Source of the DNA: Prostheceraeus crozeri
Taxonomy: Eukaryota; Platyhelminthes; Polycladida; Euryleptidae
Direction: 5' to 3'
Assembly: GCA_907163375.1 (NCBI GenBank)
Contig: CAJQUW010003042.1
Coordinates: 166,756-230,755, forward strand
Length of the DNA stretch: 64,000 nucleotides
Made by a program: the position numbers and the translations under genes. Position 1 is the first letter of the stretch. Each line of letters begins with the position of its first letter. The notes beneath the pieces are model-generated. The model saw nothing but the letters and a program-made list of their open reading frames with translations, was not told where the DNA came from and made no database searches. Positions 1 to 12,051 of this stretch are shown here, piece after piece.

Positions 1-184
1 CGAGATCTTATTATGCTGTCGTGGCTGAAATTTCATATTTTTAATTCAATTTTCATCGTCATGAATTTATGTTATGATTCACTAAAATAATGTTTCATTT
101 CTTGAATCTGAATAGTGATGGACCCATATGTATCTTTCAAAGTTGATTGAAATCATTGTCCTTGATGCTATTATTTTTCTCTAC

Positions 185-505
185 CAGTGGCAGGTTGCGT
201 ATGATCTCACTGAAGAAGATTCTCATGCGGTTGAGCATGAAAGTGATAGCAGGTCATCGAGTTGCTAATTTAATCAGCAAGCATTACCTCTCCAATGCTG
301 TCATGACACGAACCATCCGTAAAATAATATCATTTTCTTCTGCATTACTATCATGATCACTCAATTCCGTTGTAATTTCTTCAAAATTGCAAAAATTTGC
401 ATTTCTCACATTTGGTGACAATTACCAACTATATCGCCTTGAGTTCATTTAATGAAATCGAAAGTTTGTACACATTGGGGATTTAATAAATGCGAAGTTA
501 CCACT
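185..505 (+). repeat. Dispersed repeat, unidentified family
   Basis: About 320 bp that reappears in reverse complement at 45156-45487. Shared landmarks are CACATTTGGTGACAATTACC, the block around GAGTTCATTTAAT and the end ACATTGGGGATTTAATAAA. No coding frame, tail or terminal repeat was recognised, so the class is open. It lies in the CNG gene upstream of the binding-domain exon. The rest of 1-827 shows nothing I can name. Confidence 0.7.
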
Positions 506-827
506 CCACCTATAATACTTACTCTATGGAAGAAACCCAAACTCATGTGCATCATTCTTATACATTAGCAATAATACGTATCATTGTCGGTCAATCAGCC
601 TCATCGAAGAAACAAATTCTTCTTGCAATTTCTACTTGCAAAACTCAATTCTTTGGCGCAGACGATCTTCAATAATACTCTCACAGTCTCAGACTTTCAT
701 GCTGTTCAAATCGTCACGTTTTCAGACGGAGAACAGAAGAAAGTATGCGTTAATTGACTTAATTATCAATTTCAAATTCTTTTCTCTTGTCTGTTCACTA
801 CGTAGATTTCTTTGACGCCTTTTGCAG

Positions 828-1133
828 GTGAAGTTGGTAAGGAGATGTACGTGGTAAACCGTGGTCGTCTGCACGTGGTTGGAGATGATGACCGAACTGT
901 GTTAGCCACACTTCAGCCCGGTTCATATTTCGGTGAAATCAGTATTCTCAACATGGGGACTGCGGGAAATCGCAGGACAGCGTCAGTCAAGTCCGTTGGA
1001 TATTCCGACCTTTTCTGTCTGGCCAAGACTGATCTCTGGGATGTACTGAAGGAATATCCGGCAGCAAGGGTGAAGTTGGAAGCCGTTGCCGTGAAAAGAT
1101 TGGAGCATTACAAGAAGCGACCTGCACAAGAAG
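828..1133 (+). CDS. CNG channel, cyclic-nucleotide-binding-domain exon
   Basis: This exon encodes most of the cyclic-nucleotide-binding domain of a CNG cation channel subunit, a plasma-membrane tetramer opened by cGMP or cAMP in sensory cells. Seen: acceptor TTTTGCAG before 828, donor GTAAGC after 1133, phase 1 in and out, 102 codons. The translation has the beta-roll start [10 protein letters not shown], the phosphate-binding cassette FGEISIL, then NRRTA, where Arg and Thr contact the nucleotide, and the C-helix leading to KRLEHYKKR. The motif [13 protein letters not shown] fits invertebrate CNG alpha or CNGL-type subunits better than HCN or EAG channels. It belongs with the exons at 12016 and 20230. 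Pore and transmembrane exons lie left of the window. CNG assignment is firm; CNGL-like is inference. Confidence 0.93.
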
Positions 1134-1287
1134 GTAAGCAAAGCTAATCTTCATTTTACAAGCAACTTCTCATGAGACTATCAATTCAGTAAATAGTGCA
1201 CAGACAATGTCCGATGGACTCAGCAGGAAGACATGTGCGAAGGACGACATTAGCTAAGATAATTGCGGGAGTTATAAATCTGGAACA

Positions 1288-1440
1288 GGCAGGACCATGA
1301 CATGAGAGAGACGACAGCCGAAGCAGGACAATGATAACAGTAGGAGGCTTCATGCGCCGGAGTAGGACCATGATAACAGGACATAAGGGAATACAGTGGG
1401 AGGTTATATGCGGTGGAGCAGGACAATGATAACAGGATGC
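1288..1440 (+). repeat. Degenerate short tandem-like repeats
   Basis: Variants of GCAGGACAATGATAACAG begin near 1288, 1323, 1362 and 1418. Spacing is uneven (about 35, 39 and 56 bp), so this is a decayed minisatellite or chance purine-rich tract in the intron. Confidence 0.35.
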
Positions 1441-1930
1441 AAGGGACTCGATAGCAGGGCCAAGATATCAAGACAAGGTATACAATGATAGCCAATATAC
1501 AGCATGCTATATTGCAAAGAAAATGTCGTCAAAGATTTATGTGATATGTAAGTTGAAACACGATTTAGTGAGCGAAATCATCGCTGAAGTTTCCTGCACT
1601 CGCCATGGCTTGTGATGACATAATGTATTTTGTTCGTTAAATTCTCGTATTTTCATGTAATAACAATTGCGGGTAAATCCTGATCTAACAATGTCTTTGT
1701 CCCGGAATAGACAGTTGGGGTAAATATTCCAAGCGAACTTCCTCATAAGTATCATTTTTAGTAGTTTCTTTTTTGTAAAGAAAGACTTTGATATCATTTT
1801 TTGAAACTAATGAAATAATATTATTTTTCATTCTTTGAATGTACTGAATTTAATTACCAAATTTCATCATTTATTTGTTATTACTATTTCATTAACTTCA
1901 AAAAATAATTATTATCATTATTCTAAAGCA

Positions 1931-2125
1931 AATGGTCTCCATGGCACAGTGGTTAAGCGGTTGGCCTAGCAATCTTACGGTCCATAGGTCGAGCCCCGAA
2001 AATGTCATTGGAAGTCGGCAGGAAGGGTATCCGGACACTCCAGAGAAGTGTGACTGTGTCAGTACCGTCCAAGTCCCAGTCTGCGGAAGTATTAACGTTA
2101 AAGATTTATTATTCAAAAACAACAT
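1931..2125 (+). mobile_element. tRNA-derived SINE
   Basis: A pol III A box (TGGCACAGTGG, 1942-1952) and B box (GGTCGAGCCCC, 1987-1997) sit at tRNA spacing. They are followed by an unrelated GC-richer body (about 2010-2095) and an AT-rich tail. The cloverleaf is imperfect and no 3' acceptor end is visible, so this is a SINE head and not a working tRNA gene. The body family was not recognised. Confidence 0.7.
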
Positions 2126-2379
2126 TCTGATCTCATTCTGAGTTTCTGATTTTTCAATTTTATCTTTCGTTTCCATGTGATGTTAGATATTGCATGTATT
2201 TCATCGCTATTCATTATATATTTCCTTACGATCAAGTTTGAACATAATTTGTGCAATCAACGGTTCACAGACCTCTGCATTGCCAGGGAGACTGCTTGGT
2301 AACATTTTACTGAATAATCAGGGAACAAAGCTCAAGTTATAAAGTTGAGTGAAGATTCTTTCCAAATAATTTTCTGCAT

Positions 2380-2560
2380 GTTTTCAACCTGATGAAGCGC
2401 AGTCGGAGCAAACAGATGTCTTTTGTTTACAGAATGAAGCTTTGATGCTATAGAATGAGAATCTTTACTAATTCTTTGTTTCTTTCTGATAACATGGAAG
2501 CATCGTAGCCGAAATATAAATAAAGAGAAATATTTCATCCTTTGATATGGTAAGAAATTC
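2380..2560 (+). mobile_element. Possible Penelope-like 3' end fragment
   Basis: CCTGATGAAGC near 2388 and GCATCGTAGCCGAAAT near 2503 followed by AATAAAG resemble terminal segments of Penelope-like elements, in which CTGANGA and GCCGAAA blocks recur. Nothing coding is left. 2580-3230 shows nothing recognisable. Confidence 0.3.
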
Positions 2561-3229
2561 ATTCAGTCCTGTAATTTGATTTGAGAATCAAGCATACGAA
2601 TATATTTGCCGAATTTAAGTATTGTAAGTCTAACAATTTCCACATGCAAGTTCCCTTATGTTCCCTAACAATTACTACATTGACAATAGAGCAAGCTTGT
2701 GTTGTCTTGCGTAGGAGGGTGCCTCTGTCGTCGATCATGTTGTATCAACAATGCATTAATTCTATAAAAGGAGTAAATGGATTTTTTGCAGGCAAAAAAG
2801 GGAGTGTGGGAATGTGTTGCTGGTGTGATTTACAGGCCATTTTATTGAAATACATATTTCCATTATGAGGAGAGAGAAGAGATCTTTCAGTTGAGAGAGT
2901 TCACACTCTTGTGTTCATGATCAATATCATTCATGTTTTACACGCAGTGAGTAGTAGGCATAGAAATCGGACTTTTCGATTTGTTTAAGGCCTCACTGAA
3001 AGCAAAGCAAACACAAGGTCTAGAGGAAACGTATGTCGATAAGCTATTAATCGGTCTGCGTTGCTTTTCTCGCTGTTTGGGAGTCTACAACTGCTGTAAT
3101 GATAATGTTTACTAAAATCTCTGCTCGGAAACGCTTGGAAAAGCTCGCAGTGTGGCTGAGGCGTAAGTCATTAACTCTAGACTGAAGATATATTGCCTCT
3201 TGATGATTACTGACTCTTAATGAAACTGA

Positions 3230-3498
3230 ATGTGCTTTAGCTTCAGGAGCACAGCAGCCCATATCATGAAGACATTCCATGTCAAAAATCATGGCTCTTT
3301 GAAAGCATGGAAACTTTCCTATATGCACAATAAATACACCTGTCTAGTTCTTGTTCAATTCACATGTATTTTGCTCTATTCCGTCTGAAAAGAAGAAGAA
3401 CCGAATCGTGCCATATCTTGGTAGTCATTGGTGTTCACCATTCTAAGAGTCTCGCTGTCGGCCTTGTTCCGTGTAGAAGCTCGATCTGAATGCCGAAC
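3230..3498 (+). repeat. Diverged right half of the TAGTCCGGC foldback family
   Basis: Matches the right half of the complete copies at 3503 and 27539. Shared blocks are GAAGACATTCCATG near 3270, the TTTTGCTC...GTCTGA block and a degenerate end at GCTCGATCTGAATGCCGAAC. The left half is missing. It lies immediately left of a full copy of the same family, in the CNG intron. Confidence 0.6.
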
Positions 3499-3502
3499 GA
3501 TA

Positions 3503-4224
3503 GTCCCGCAGCCAGAACGAGTTTCTGCAGGGAACGAGGCCGAAAGTGAGACTTTCACAGAATGCTGTACACCCTATGCCTACTACGAATCGCTGCGTCT
3601 GCCGAGTTCTAGTGAGTTCCTCTTCTTGTTAGACAAGATCAAAGAAAAGCACATGTAAATCCAATGGGACGCAGATTGCAGTTTTTGGCTAAAATGAAAT
3701 TTTGTATGTTTTCTCTGATTAAACGAAAAGTACTAAGTCATAATTTTTGACATGAAATGTCTTCAGGTCATTTCCTATGATGTGCGTGTGCTTTGATCAT
3801 GCATCTAATCGGCATTGTATGTGAGAATGTGGTTGAATGTGGATAAAGTAGCTCAAAATGGTTGTGTTTGCCGACATTAAGAGGCTGGCCAAATCTAAAT
3901 GCGTTTCACTATATACATGTAGACAGGGGTGCATGAACATGAAAGGAAACGATCTGAAGACATTCCATTTCAAAAATTGTGACTCTGCTCTTGGTACTTT
4001 TCGTATAATCACAGAAAACATAGAAAATTTCATTTTAGCCAAAAACCTCAATCTGCGTCCCATTGGATTTACATGTGTTTTTCTTTGATCCTGTCTGACA
4101 AGAAGAGGAGCTCACTAGAACTCGGCAGACGCAGCGATTTGTAGCAAGCATATGGTGTACATCATTCTGTGAAAGTCTCATTTTCGGCCTCGTTCCCTGC
4201 AGAAACTAGTTCTGGCTGCCGGAC
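3503..4224 (+). mobile_element. Foldback MITE, TAGTCCGGC family, complete copy
   Basis: A 722-bp element with two arms of over 300 bp in inverted orientation, ending GTCCCGCAGCCAGAAC on the left and GTTCTGGCTGCCGGAC on the right, flanked by TA on both sides (3501-3502 and 4225-4226). The inner part reads through the blocks GTTTGCCGACATTAAGAGGC and GACATTCCATTTCAAAAATT. No transposase is encoded; open frames across it are by-products of the inverted repeat. Other copies lie at 3230, 26815, 27539 and 36826. The TA flanks suggest mobilisation by a Tc1/mariner-like or similar transposase. Confidence 0.8.
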
Positions 4225-5107
4225 TAAGACTAAAATCTAGCTGCTAGATTATTCATACTGTCTCTTGTAAATGTTTTAATTAAGCTTTTTTCCCTCTAAC
4301 AAACTTGTCGATAACTTCATTTTCATGCAACTTGACAATCCTCACTATAATTATTTCTCGAAATGTTTGGTTATGCAAGAATGTCATTTTCGTTGGAATT
4401 TAGTAAAAATCTTCCAACTATGGCTGGAGACGGAAATATATGACACCGGACGCGAAGATATGGAATGGAAAGATATCAAGAAAGCAATTTCTAACTTGAT
4501 TTTCGATTAAATTTGTGTTTATTTCAGTCTGACACCGATTGAGTTTCTTCCTCTGAACGAATTCATTTATTCTATTCTTGGTTGAAGCAATTAGTTAGTT
4601 GTTGCTTTCATATTCAAAGCGCCAACGGCTTTCGTCTGAAGATTTGCTTCCGTTCGATGCAGAGAAATTTTGAATAAGAATGGAAATTTGATAATTAACA
4701 CAACATTTTCATTTTCAATGAAAGTTTAATCAAAGTTTGCTCAGTTTTCTGTGTATGAGTACAGGCGGAGTGCTCTTTCAATATGCCGCTGAGGACATGC
4801 ATAACTTCATACTAAAAATGGTTCGAAAATCGAAATGTACACGCGAAATTGGTACAAAAGTTCGCGAATTCAGTTTTGTGATAGAAGTGAGAGACAAAAA
4901 GACTTGCAATCTCTTCCGCATTGTACAATATGAGATAACAGTGGTAGGCTTATGATGGATTTAATTCATCACGTTTTACATACATTCGAGTTTCGCCGAT
5001 GTCTGCATTTCAATACTTCTTCAAGATAATCATTCAATTGATGGGAAAATGTATGTTGTTTGACCGACAGAGATTATAAGCTCATTCTTATAGACTGATC
5101 ACTATAA

Positions 5108-6075
5108 GATAGATAAGATAAGATTCTCTTTATTGTTTCACGAAACGCGGTGAACACATTACAAAACAAAAAGGTTAATATACAAATAGGTTAATATAAG
5201 ACACGAGAAAAATATGAAGGGAAATACTTTATAAACGAATGCAAAAATCGCCTTGTCTTATTTTTTGGTCTCCTCAACAAAGATAAACTTCTTGTTTTTT
5301 CACATTTTTTTCATCAAAAAACATCGAAGAGGATGATCACGTTGAGACTCCACATTTTTAAACAGCTTCAGGCAGATATTGTCTCCCATGGTGAAGAGAG
5401 AAAGATGGCCACTAAGCTCTTCACCAATGATGCGCAAGGCCCTTTTCTCAACACTAAACAGTTGACGCTTCAGATAGTCCGGGATGTTACACCATCCTGG
5501 ATAACCATACAGAAGGACTGGTCTAATTAAAGCGCAGTAGATACTGAAAATGGTCTCAGCTGGACAACCAGAGCGTTTCGAATGAAGTAAAATATAAATG
5601 CGCTTTAAGGCCTTCCTCAACAAATTGAGGATATTAGAATTCCACTTCAGATCTGATGAAAAACAGCAGCCAAGAATGTTTACTGTAGATGTTTGAACCA
5701 TCGGAGAATTGTCCGAAAGCAAAACAGGGTCAATATGAATATTCTATTTTGCAGTAATATCCATTAATTTACACTTTTGAGCGTTCACACTTAGGCAGCA
5801 ACTATCAATCCAACACAGGACATTGCGCATTTCACTTTGAAGATTGTCTTCATTTTGATGCCGTATGAAATGCAGTATGGTCAAGTCGTCTGCATATTTT
5901 ACGAAGATAGAATTGTTACAGACAGGTTGCAGGGAATCCATTACTAAGCAAAATAATAATGGGCCCATGACGCTGCCTCAGGGCACGCCGCTATTCCACT
6001 TAGAGAAACTACCATTGGCATATACACTGTCAGTCATCAGCTTTTGGAATGTCGGTGATGCATTTCAAGGCATCG
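5108..6075 (-). mobile_element. 5'-truncated LINE (CR1/Jockey-type RT)
   Basis: Minus-strand reverse transcriptase remnant. Seen: motif B-like SGVP then GSVMGPLLF (near 5960-5975), the catalytic FVKYADDLTIL (near 5900), then the thumb with LGCCFSSDLKWNSN and the late block RPVLLYGYPGWCNIP near 5530. One in-frame TGA interrupts the GVP/GS motif and another stop follows at 5744, so this copy is dead. The 5' endonuclease and N-terminal RT are missing, as usual for 5'-truncated insertions. The 3' end at about 5108 is AATAAAGAGAATCTTATC followed by short TCTTA/TCTA units, matching CR1/L2-type tails. It sits antisense in the CNG intron. Confidence 0.85.
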
Positions 6076-6109
6076 TTAAACATCTGCAATCACAAATATA
6101 TTTGTAGAT

Positions 6110-8810
6110 GCTCTAGCTTTGGCAGTTTCAATCTACAAATGTTTTCCATACTCAGAATTAATTTTAAGCGCTTTCATACTAAGCTACTTTCTATTCTCAC
6201 TCTTAAGCAGAATATGAGAATAATTGAAGCTCGGTATTCACGTATCTCAGAATCCACCGTCGAATAGTTCTCAATCTACATAGTACATACATTGTAAATT
6301 ATAAAGTCCTCTTTAAGTATGAATCTGTCTGATAAACAGAAGAGTTGTTCGCAATTGGTGAATTCACTATTGATAGTGAATTTAATTGATTCACTTGCTA
6401 AAGCAAGTATACTTAGTTTTACCAATGATTATCTTTAGCGATTGTTTCGCGAAAATCTATTTTCAAAAGGAGACAATGCCTGGCATATAAAAATATCGGG
6501 AAAACTTGGTAAAAATGGAAAAGTGCGAGTTACAAGAGGTTGAGTCGAATTTTGTGAAGTCGACGGTCACAGCGAGTCTATCTACATCTATTGCTACTGT
6601 GAATGCACTTGTATGTGTGTAGCTCTTGTTATCATAAAATGAAAATGACAACAATGCCGGCATATTTTTCTATCAACATAAAATGGAAAGCGTGAAAATA
6701 GGAGAAATTCGGAGAGGAAACTTCACATCAATTTAAATTCTATTACTCATCGACAAAAAAAGAAAGATTCACTTTAGTCTCATATCCTTTCCCTGTATTG
6801 ATAAGCCTACATTTTACATGAACGTCGTGTTTATAGTCTGTCTTACTTGCCTTAGTCAGTCATTCAAAAATGCTGTGACATTACAGGATAAATTAAGTAC
6901 GATTCAGACTCTGTTGCTAGAAGTATTCCATAGCATTTTCTGCTTTCACCAATGAGGTCTAACATGTGTGATGATGAGGGAACATTCATGTAACAATTTC
7001 ATCGATACTCATTGTATTTCCTGATGGTGACCATTCCTATGAAGGATTCCACTTGACATAAAACTTGCGGAAGATTGATTACAAAGTCAATAAATGCTCA
7101 CTGATTATGTAATCTGTCTGCAAACATGTCCACTAGATTCACAGCCAGAGACTGTGAGTTCTGCAGACAATCTATAGTTTGAAATATTGCTTTATTCTTA
7201 TGACTCACCGACTGAATTAGAGTTTAAATTTCAAATTTGTCTGTTGTCTTTTTTCACACACTGATAAGTTAGATGATATTCCAGGTCGTTATTGTGTCTG
7301 CAGAACTTGCAAGGCATGTTATGTAACAGATCCCAGTGATTTTCTTCATAGTCAACTAAAAAAAAATGTAGTTCTATATCATGATTGACCCTTGACAGGA
7401 TTATATCTGAACAACATTCTGTGTAGCTTCAGTTGATGAATGGATTTAGAGGGGTACTAAGTGGGGCGATGCTTCCAATATCCATGGCACAATCCAACTG
7501 AATATTCACTGGATATGGCTTTGTTGAACTTGATGACTTATGTTCCATAGATTGTTTTATAAGTCGAAGACTAACCATGCAAAATAGGAAAACGATATGT
7601 ACAAGTGCCGTTAGGACTACCACTTAATTGAGACTGTCGATCCACAGTGAGCTGCAAATGTGTATTCGGCTATTCTTCGTTGCAAATTCACTGCTAACTT
7701 TGAAATCCAAAAGCGACATTAGCGGTTACTTGTGGTTATCTAATGACAACTTATTACTAATAATATAGTTTTTTTATAGCCTTCAATGCAGACAGGACAC
7801 GCGATCTTTGACGAGATGTCGCCCAATGAATGATTTCAGCAAGAAGACCGCGACTTTTTAGTGAACTACTGATTTTAATGATTTCATTGAATTTGGGTTA
7901 ATAACATCAAAAATGCTTGTTGTCTTTTGCATGCATGCAATCTCATTCATAGCTTCAATATTTGAAACCTAAATCTAAAAATTAATCTGCTATCCCAATG
8001 CAGTGAATAGAAGAGAAGCATTCTTGTATGATTTCACAAAATCAACACATGTCAACCTAGACTCGAAAGGATGTCAAACTGACGCGTCAACGCCCACACG
8101 TCTGATCTGTTCCAAATTTTTTATCGTGAACACACTGGACAACTGACAGTTTTGATAATACATTGTCAGTACATAATTTTCAAACACTTGGATCTCAATT
8201 TCGCATCTTGATGGCTCAAGAAGGCGGCTTGCAAGTGAATCTCTCAGCTGTCTATTAGAATTAGAATTTGGACGCAGTATTGTGTTGAAAACTTATTTTT
8301 CATTGCATTATTGCTCGCATACTAAGTTAGAAGTCAAAGGAAGCAAGAAAAATAAATTTCCATCATAAGGAAAGCATTTCGTATTCGATGGAAAAGTTCA
8401 GTATCGAATGATATTCCTTATATTCACATGAGCTTTTCTGTTTGCGAACTTCATTTCAGTTAGAAGACATGTACATGCACTTGGCGCGGAGTAATGAGAA
8501 AAACTGTGTCATATATCATTTGTCAACATAGATATAAGCGTTGCAAAAAAAATTATAAATTTTTATGTTTTTGTTGCACATTGGCAACATGGTTGTTTTA
8601 GCCTGCAAATTAAAGAATTGGAAAGGGGATTATGGGTGATTAATATCCAACAAATGGCTGTTGTTTAGTACCCGCCTGATGATATGTCACCGCTTCGTCT
8701 AAGACCACTTTGAATTAATGCAAAAATTGTTTTCTATTTTTATTTTGAAATGATCGAATGGAACTTGTGGAGATTGAGAGTAATACCATCAGAGAAGCGT
8801 TGATCTTCTC
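6110..8810. other. Intron stretch without recognisable content
   Basis: About 2.7 kb of AT-rich intron. I see no splice-flanked exon, RT fragment or terminal repeat. Open frames here are under 70 codons and lack recognisable motifs. Confidence 0.5.
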
Positions 8811-8814
8811 TTTC

Positions 8815-9645
8815 TTTCGGCTAATTTGTTTTGAAAATGTGAAAACGTCGCAAAAATCAAAAAATTAATTAATTATTTAGTCTCTACCGGTATCAATTGG
8901 CAACAAGATGACTTAGATTGACCAATCTTCATCAGGAGAAATATAAAAAAGAGGATGTGAGAAGACATCAAGTCCCTACAATTTCAAACAACAAACAGTT
9001 TAAGCATTTTTCATTATTTACATGCATAGACTACCTATCCAACATTCTATATCACAAAAATAGAAGTCACATAGATCATAAGGATGTTAGAGATTTAGGT
9101 TCATAGATCGCAGACCCATGCCACATACTCGTATTAAGGTCATGAGTCCAGTCATTTGTTGGCTAATGAAGTTCAGTTCCTAAAATAATTCCCTTGTAAC
9201 AACGAAAGGTTAGCCAACTAATTACTGATTGGCCTCATGGCCTTAATATGTAGCATGTGCCACAAAGGTCAGCGATCTATGAACATAAATCTCATGATCT
9301 CTGTGATTTCTATTTTTGTGATATAGAATATCTTGAATTTGGTAGTCCAAGGATTTAAATAATGAAAAATGTTTTAAACTGCTTGTAGTTTGAAATTGTA
9401 GGGACTTCGTCGCTTTTAGATTTCAAAGTGAGCAGTGAATTTGCAACGAAGAACAGCCGAACGCACATTTTCAACTCACTGTGGAGCGACAGTAAAATGT
9501 CCTGTCACTTCCTCTTTTTATATTTCTCCTGATGAAGATTGGTCAATCTCTGTCATCTTGTTGCCAATTGATACCGGTAGAGACTAAATAATTAATTCAT
9601 TTTTTGATTTTTTACGACGTCTTCACATTTTCAAAAAAACATGGA
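8815..9645. repeat. 830-bp foldback, Penelope-like type ends
   Basis: Two arms of about 330 bp (left 8815-9180, right 9185-9645) run in opposite directions. Landmarks read inward on both sides are TTAATTAATTATTTAGTCTC, CTACCGGTATCAATTGGCAA, CAATCTTCATCAGGAG, CCCTACAATTTCAAAC and TATATCACAAAAATAGAA. The right arm carries about 100 bp extra (near 9415-9510). CTGATGAAGATTGGTCAATC in the arms contains CTGATGA followed by a perfect 5-6 bp hairpin, recalling Penelope ends, but no GAAA follows, so the class is tentative. Confidence 0.7.
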
Positions 9646-9649
9646 CAAC

Positions 9650-11440
9650 GCATTGTTCATCAGATCCGTCGCCTGCAGTCGTTTGGGAGAAAATCATTTC
9701 CTCATTTCACTAAACTTTCGGTTAATTTGTGCCATTCATTGGCATTAATTCTGTGGAATTTTCTGTACATGTACATCAGTGAAGTTGTTATGCTAAATTC
9801 CAATATCAACATTGCAGCTGTGAATCGATGACTTCACAGATAAATTCTACTCTTTCTATATGCTGCAAACAGTCTCATTTACATTCCACTTATCAGCTGA
9901 ACTATTTATCATCGATGCGATAACTTCCTGAGTCGTCGCCTTCAAAATGCTCTCAATGTAATTAAAGAACTTTTCTTATATTTTCTCAAAACGATCTGAA
10001 AAATGTGTAAGGAAAGATTCTCTCTCCATCCATAAAGTTTTTGATAATTGTGAGATCTCTACAAAAGACTTTTGACAATTGAAACGATACGTTGAGGCAC
10101 GGAAGTAACAAAGGAGCGTAGAGTTGGGAATTGAGGCTCGGAACATTTCTCAGAATTTTCTTTTTGAACGCGAACTATCTTGTTGTGCTTGTTTTGTGAT
10201 CAATTCTAAAATATTTCAAAAACACAATTATGTTAATTTCATATCGTTGTGGCTGGCAAAGACAATTTTATGATGATTGATAGATTTATTATTCGAATTC
10301 TCATGAAACATTCCATTATGATAGCACGTGAATTTCTGTGGTAGAATTACAACTTCACCAATATTTAAGAGTAGTTATTTTCAATTACCTTGCTATTTAC
10401 TGCCGGCTCAGGAAAAATCTTTATTCGATTATAACCTGTTTAACCTGTTTTATAACTCTGACCGATGACATAACACCAATTTTTTTAGATATGAAGCTGC
10501 AAGCATGTTTGAGAGGCAGTGCTCAATAACAAGGAAACTACTCGCAGTTGTACACATAGCCAATATGTAATGTTGGGGTTGGCGACGATGACTTCATAAA
10601 CAAGTAAAATTAAGTATGATTCAATTCTATTGACAATTAGTTGCATAATGCACATTTATAGGGGTGAGCATTGAAAATTGGTATTGAAATAGTCTTTTTG
10701 TATTGAACTACGAGTGTTTGATAGACTGCAACTAATTGGCGCACAGACGGATACACCAGAACTTCAAGTAGTTGAGATGTATGTCTACATGCAACCCTTT
10801 GACCACCTGATTTGACTTTAGTCGAAATGAGGAACTAATGTCACATTGTGCTCGCTGCTACTTATATCATACATCATCTATGGCAACTACTCGGTCCTCT
10901 GCAAATTGCACAGTAACATAGAAACATTGACAATGTCTTCTCAAGTTCAAATTACTCTTCAATGAAGTTGATGCATTCTTTCTCTTCAACCGGCCATAGA
11001 AATAAGCCTATCGGCGCTCTTGACTGCTCCTATGGATTGGATACCATAATGAAGAAGATGCATCGATTATGTATGAGAGCGATGATTCACATAATACATT
11101 TATGACATCATCAGCGTTATGCTTTGCCATTAGTCATCGAGTTGCGAGTTGTAAATCACGTTGAAAAGCCATTTTTCAAAAACTAATCTAGTCTACCTGA
11201 TTATGAATATAATCAAATCTTTTACATCATATGTTTTCAGTTTAATACATGAAGTTGTGTTTGGAGTTCCATCGAACACGTTCATTCAGTAGTTAACTTA
11301 CCTGAACGGCTATCCATCTGTGGCTTTATCAATCAGAGTGCTTGTGGATGAGGATCTAACATCCTTAAAATAACTGTCGGGATATCAGTGATGCGATCAC
11401 TTTCAGGTCACGCGAGTATTAGCAGCATATCAGGAATGAT
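9650..11440. other. Intron stretch without recognisable content
   Basis: About 1.8 kb of CNG intron in which I see no exon, RNA gene or repeat that can be tied to another copy in the window. Confidence 0.45.
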
Positions 11441-11446
11441 CTTCGG

Positions 11447-11625
11447 ATCTAATCTGGTCGGGTCACGTCGGATCGGGTCTTGCATCTTCTTTTTGAATTC
11501 GGGTGTTAGTTCTGAAAATAACCCGACCTCGGACTTGTGTCGGTTCGGGCCGCGCCGGCTTTTTGGTTCGAGTAGAGTTTCCAAAATTGATGGAGTCCGA
11601 CCCGACGCTCACTTTTCAGCAAGTG
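11447..11625 (+). repeat. GGGTCGG-rich island, possible MITE
   Basis: Locally GC-rich DNA with repeated GTCGGGTC and TCGGATCGGGTC motifs and their complements (ACCCGACCTCGG, CCGACCCGACG). The symmetric CGGGT/ACCCG content suggests the subterminal part of a small DNA transposon. No terminal repeats or target duplication could be fixed. Confidence 0.3.
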
Positions 11626-12015
11626 GATAGTGAACCATCTCAGCCTCGTTAGCCTCATACAACCACGGTGTACACCAACGCTTGGCGTAGGAAACTACTT
11701 TTCATCACCTGTTGTGTATCTACCTTTTGGTCCTGAATGTCGATCGGCAATCTGGCAATCTTACTGACATTGTGTGACCTTATTGCATTTTGTTCACCAA
11801 TTTTGCATTGTGAATTTACCGAATCTATCCTATTCGGCAACATTCTTTAATTTTCATTCAAAGAAATTGATTCAATGTTGTGTAGCATAGGAGGAAAGAT
11901 AAATGCAAATTTAATCAGAATTTCACACCTTGTATAATATAGTAATGAAAAGTTATATCGGGAGACCTTCTGAATAGATATAAACAGGAAAATAATCAAT
12001 TTTGCTTACAGACAG

Positions 12016-12051
12016 AAGAAGGTGCTACTCTGAGTAGCATGACGTCGTCAG
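12016..12051 (+). CDS. CNG channel microexon (36 nt, 12 codons)
   Basis: A very short exon between the binding-domain exon and the last exon. Seen: TTTTGCTTACAGACAG before 12016, donor GTAAGT from 12052, and an open frame EEGATLSSMTSS when the single G left by the exon at 1133 is prefixed. It exits in phase 1, matching the last exon at 20230. The alternative acceptor four bases upstream puts TAG in frame, so 12016 is the better start. Because exons at 1133 and 20230 also join in frame without it, it can be skipped without shifting the frame and may be an alternative cassette. The added Ser/Thr residues could be a modification site (inference). Confidence 0.6.

Noticed and set aside
1934-2005. 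Functional tRNA gene
   Set aside because: A and B boxes are present but the cloverleaf and acceptor end are not, and a SINE body follows.
3047-4088. Several 60-93 codon frames
   Set aside because: They are produced by the inverted arms of the foldback element and appear in both orientations.
8885-9590. Complete hammerhead in the 8.8-kb foldback
   Set aside because: CTGATGA and a hairpin are present but the GAAA core element is missing.
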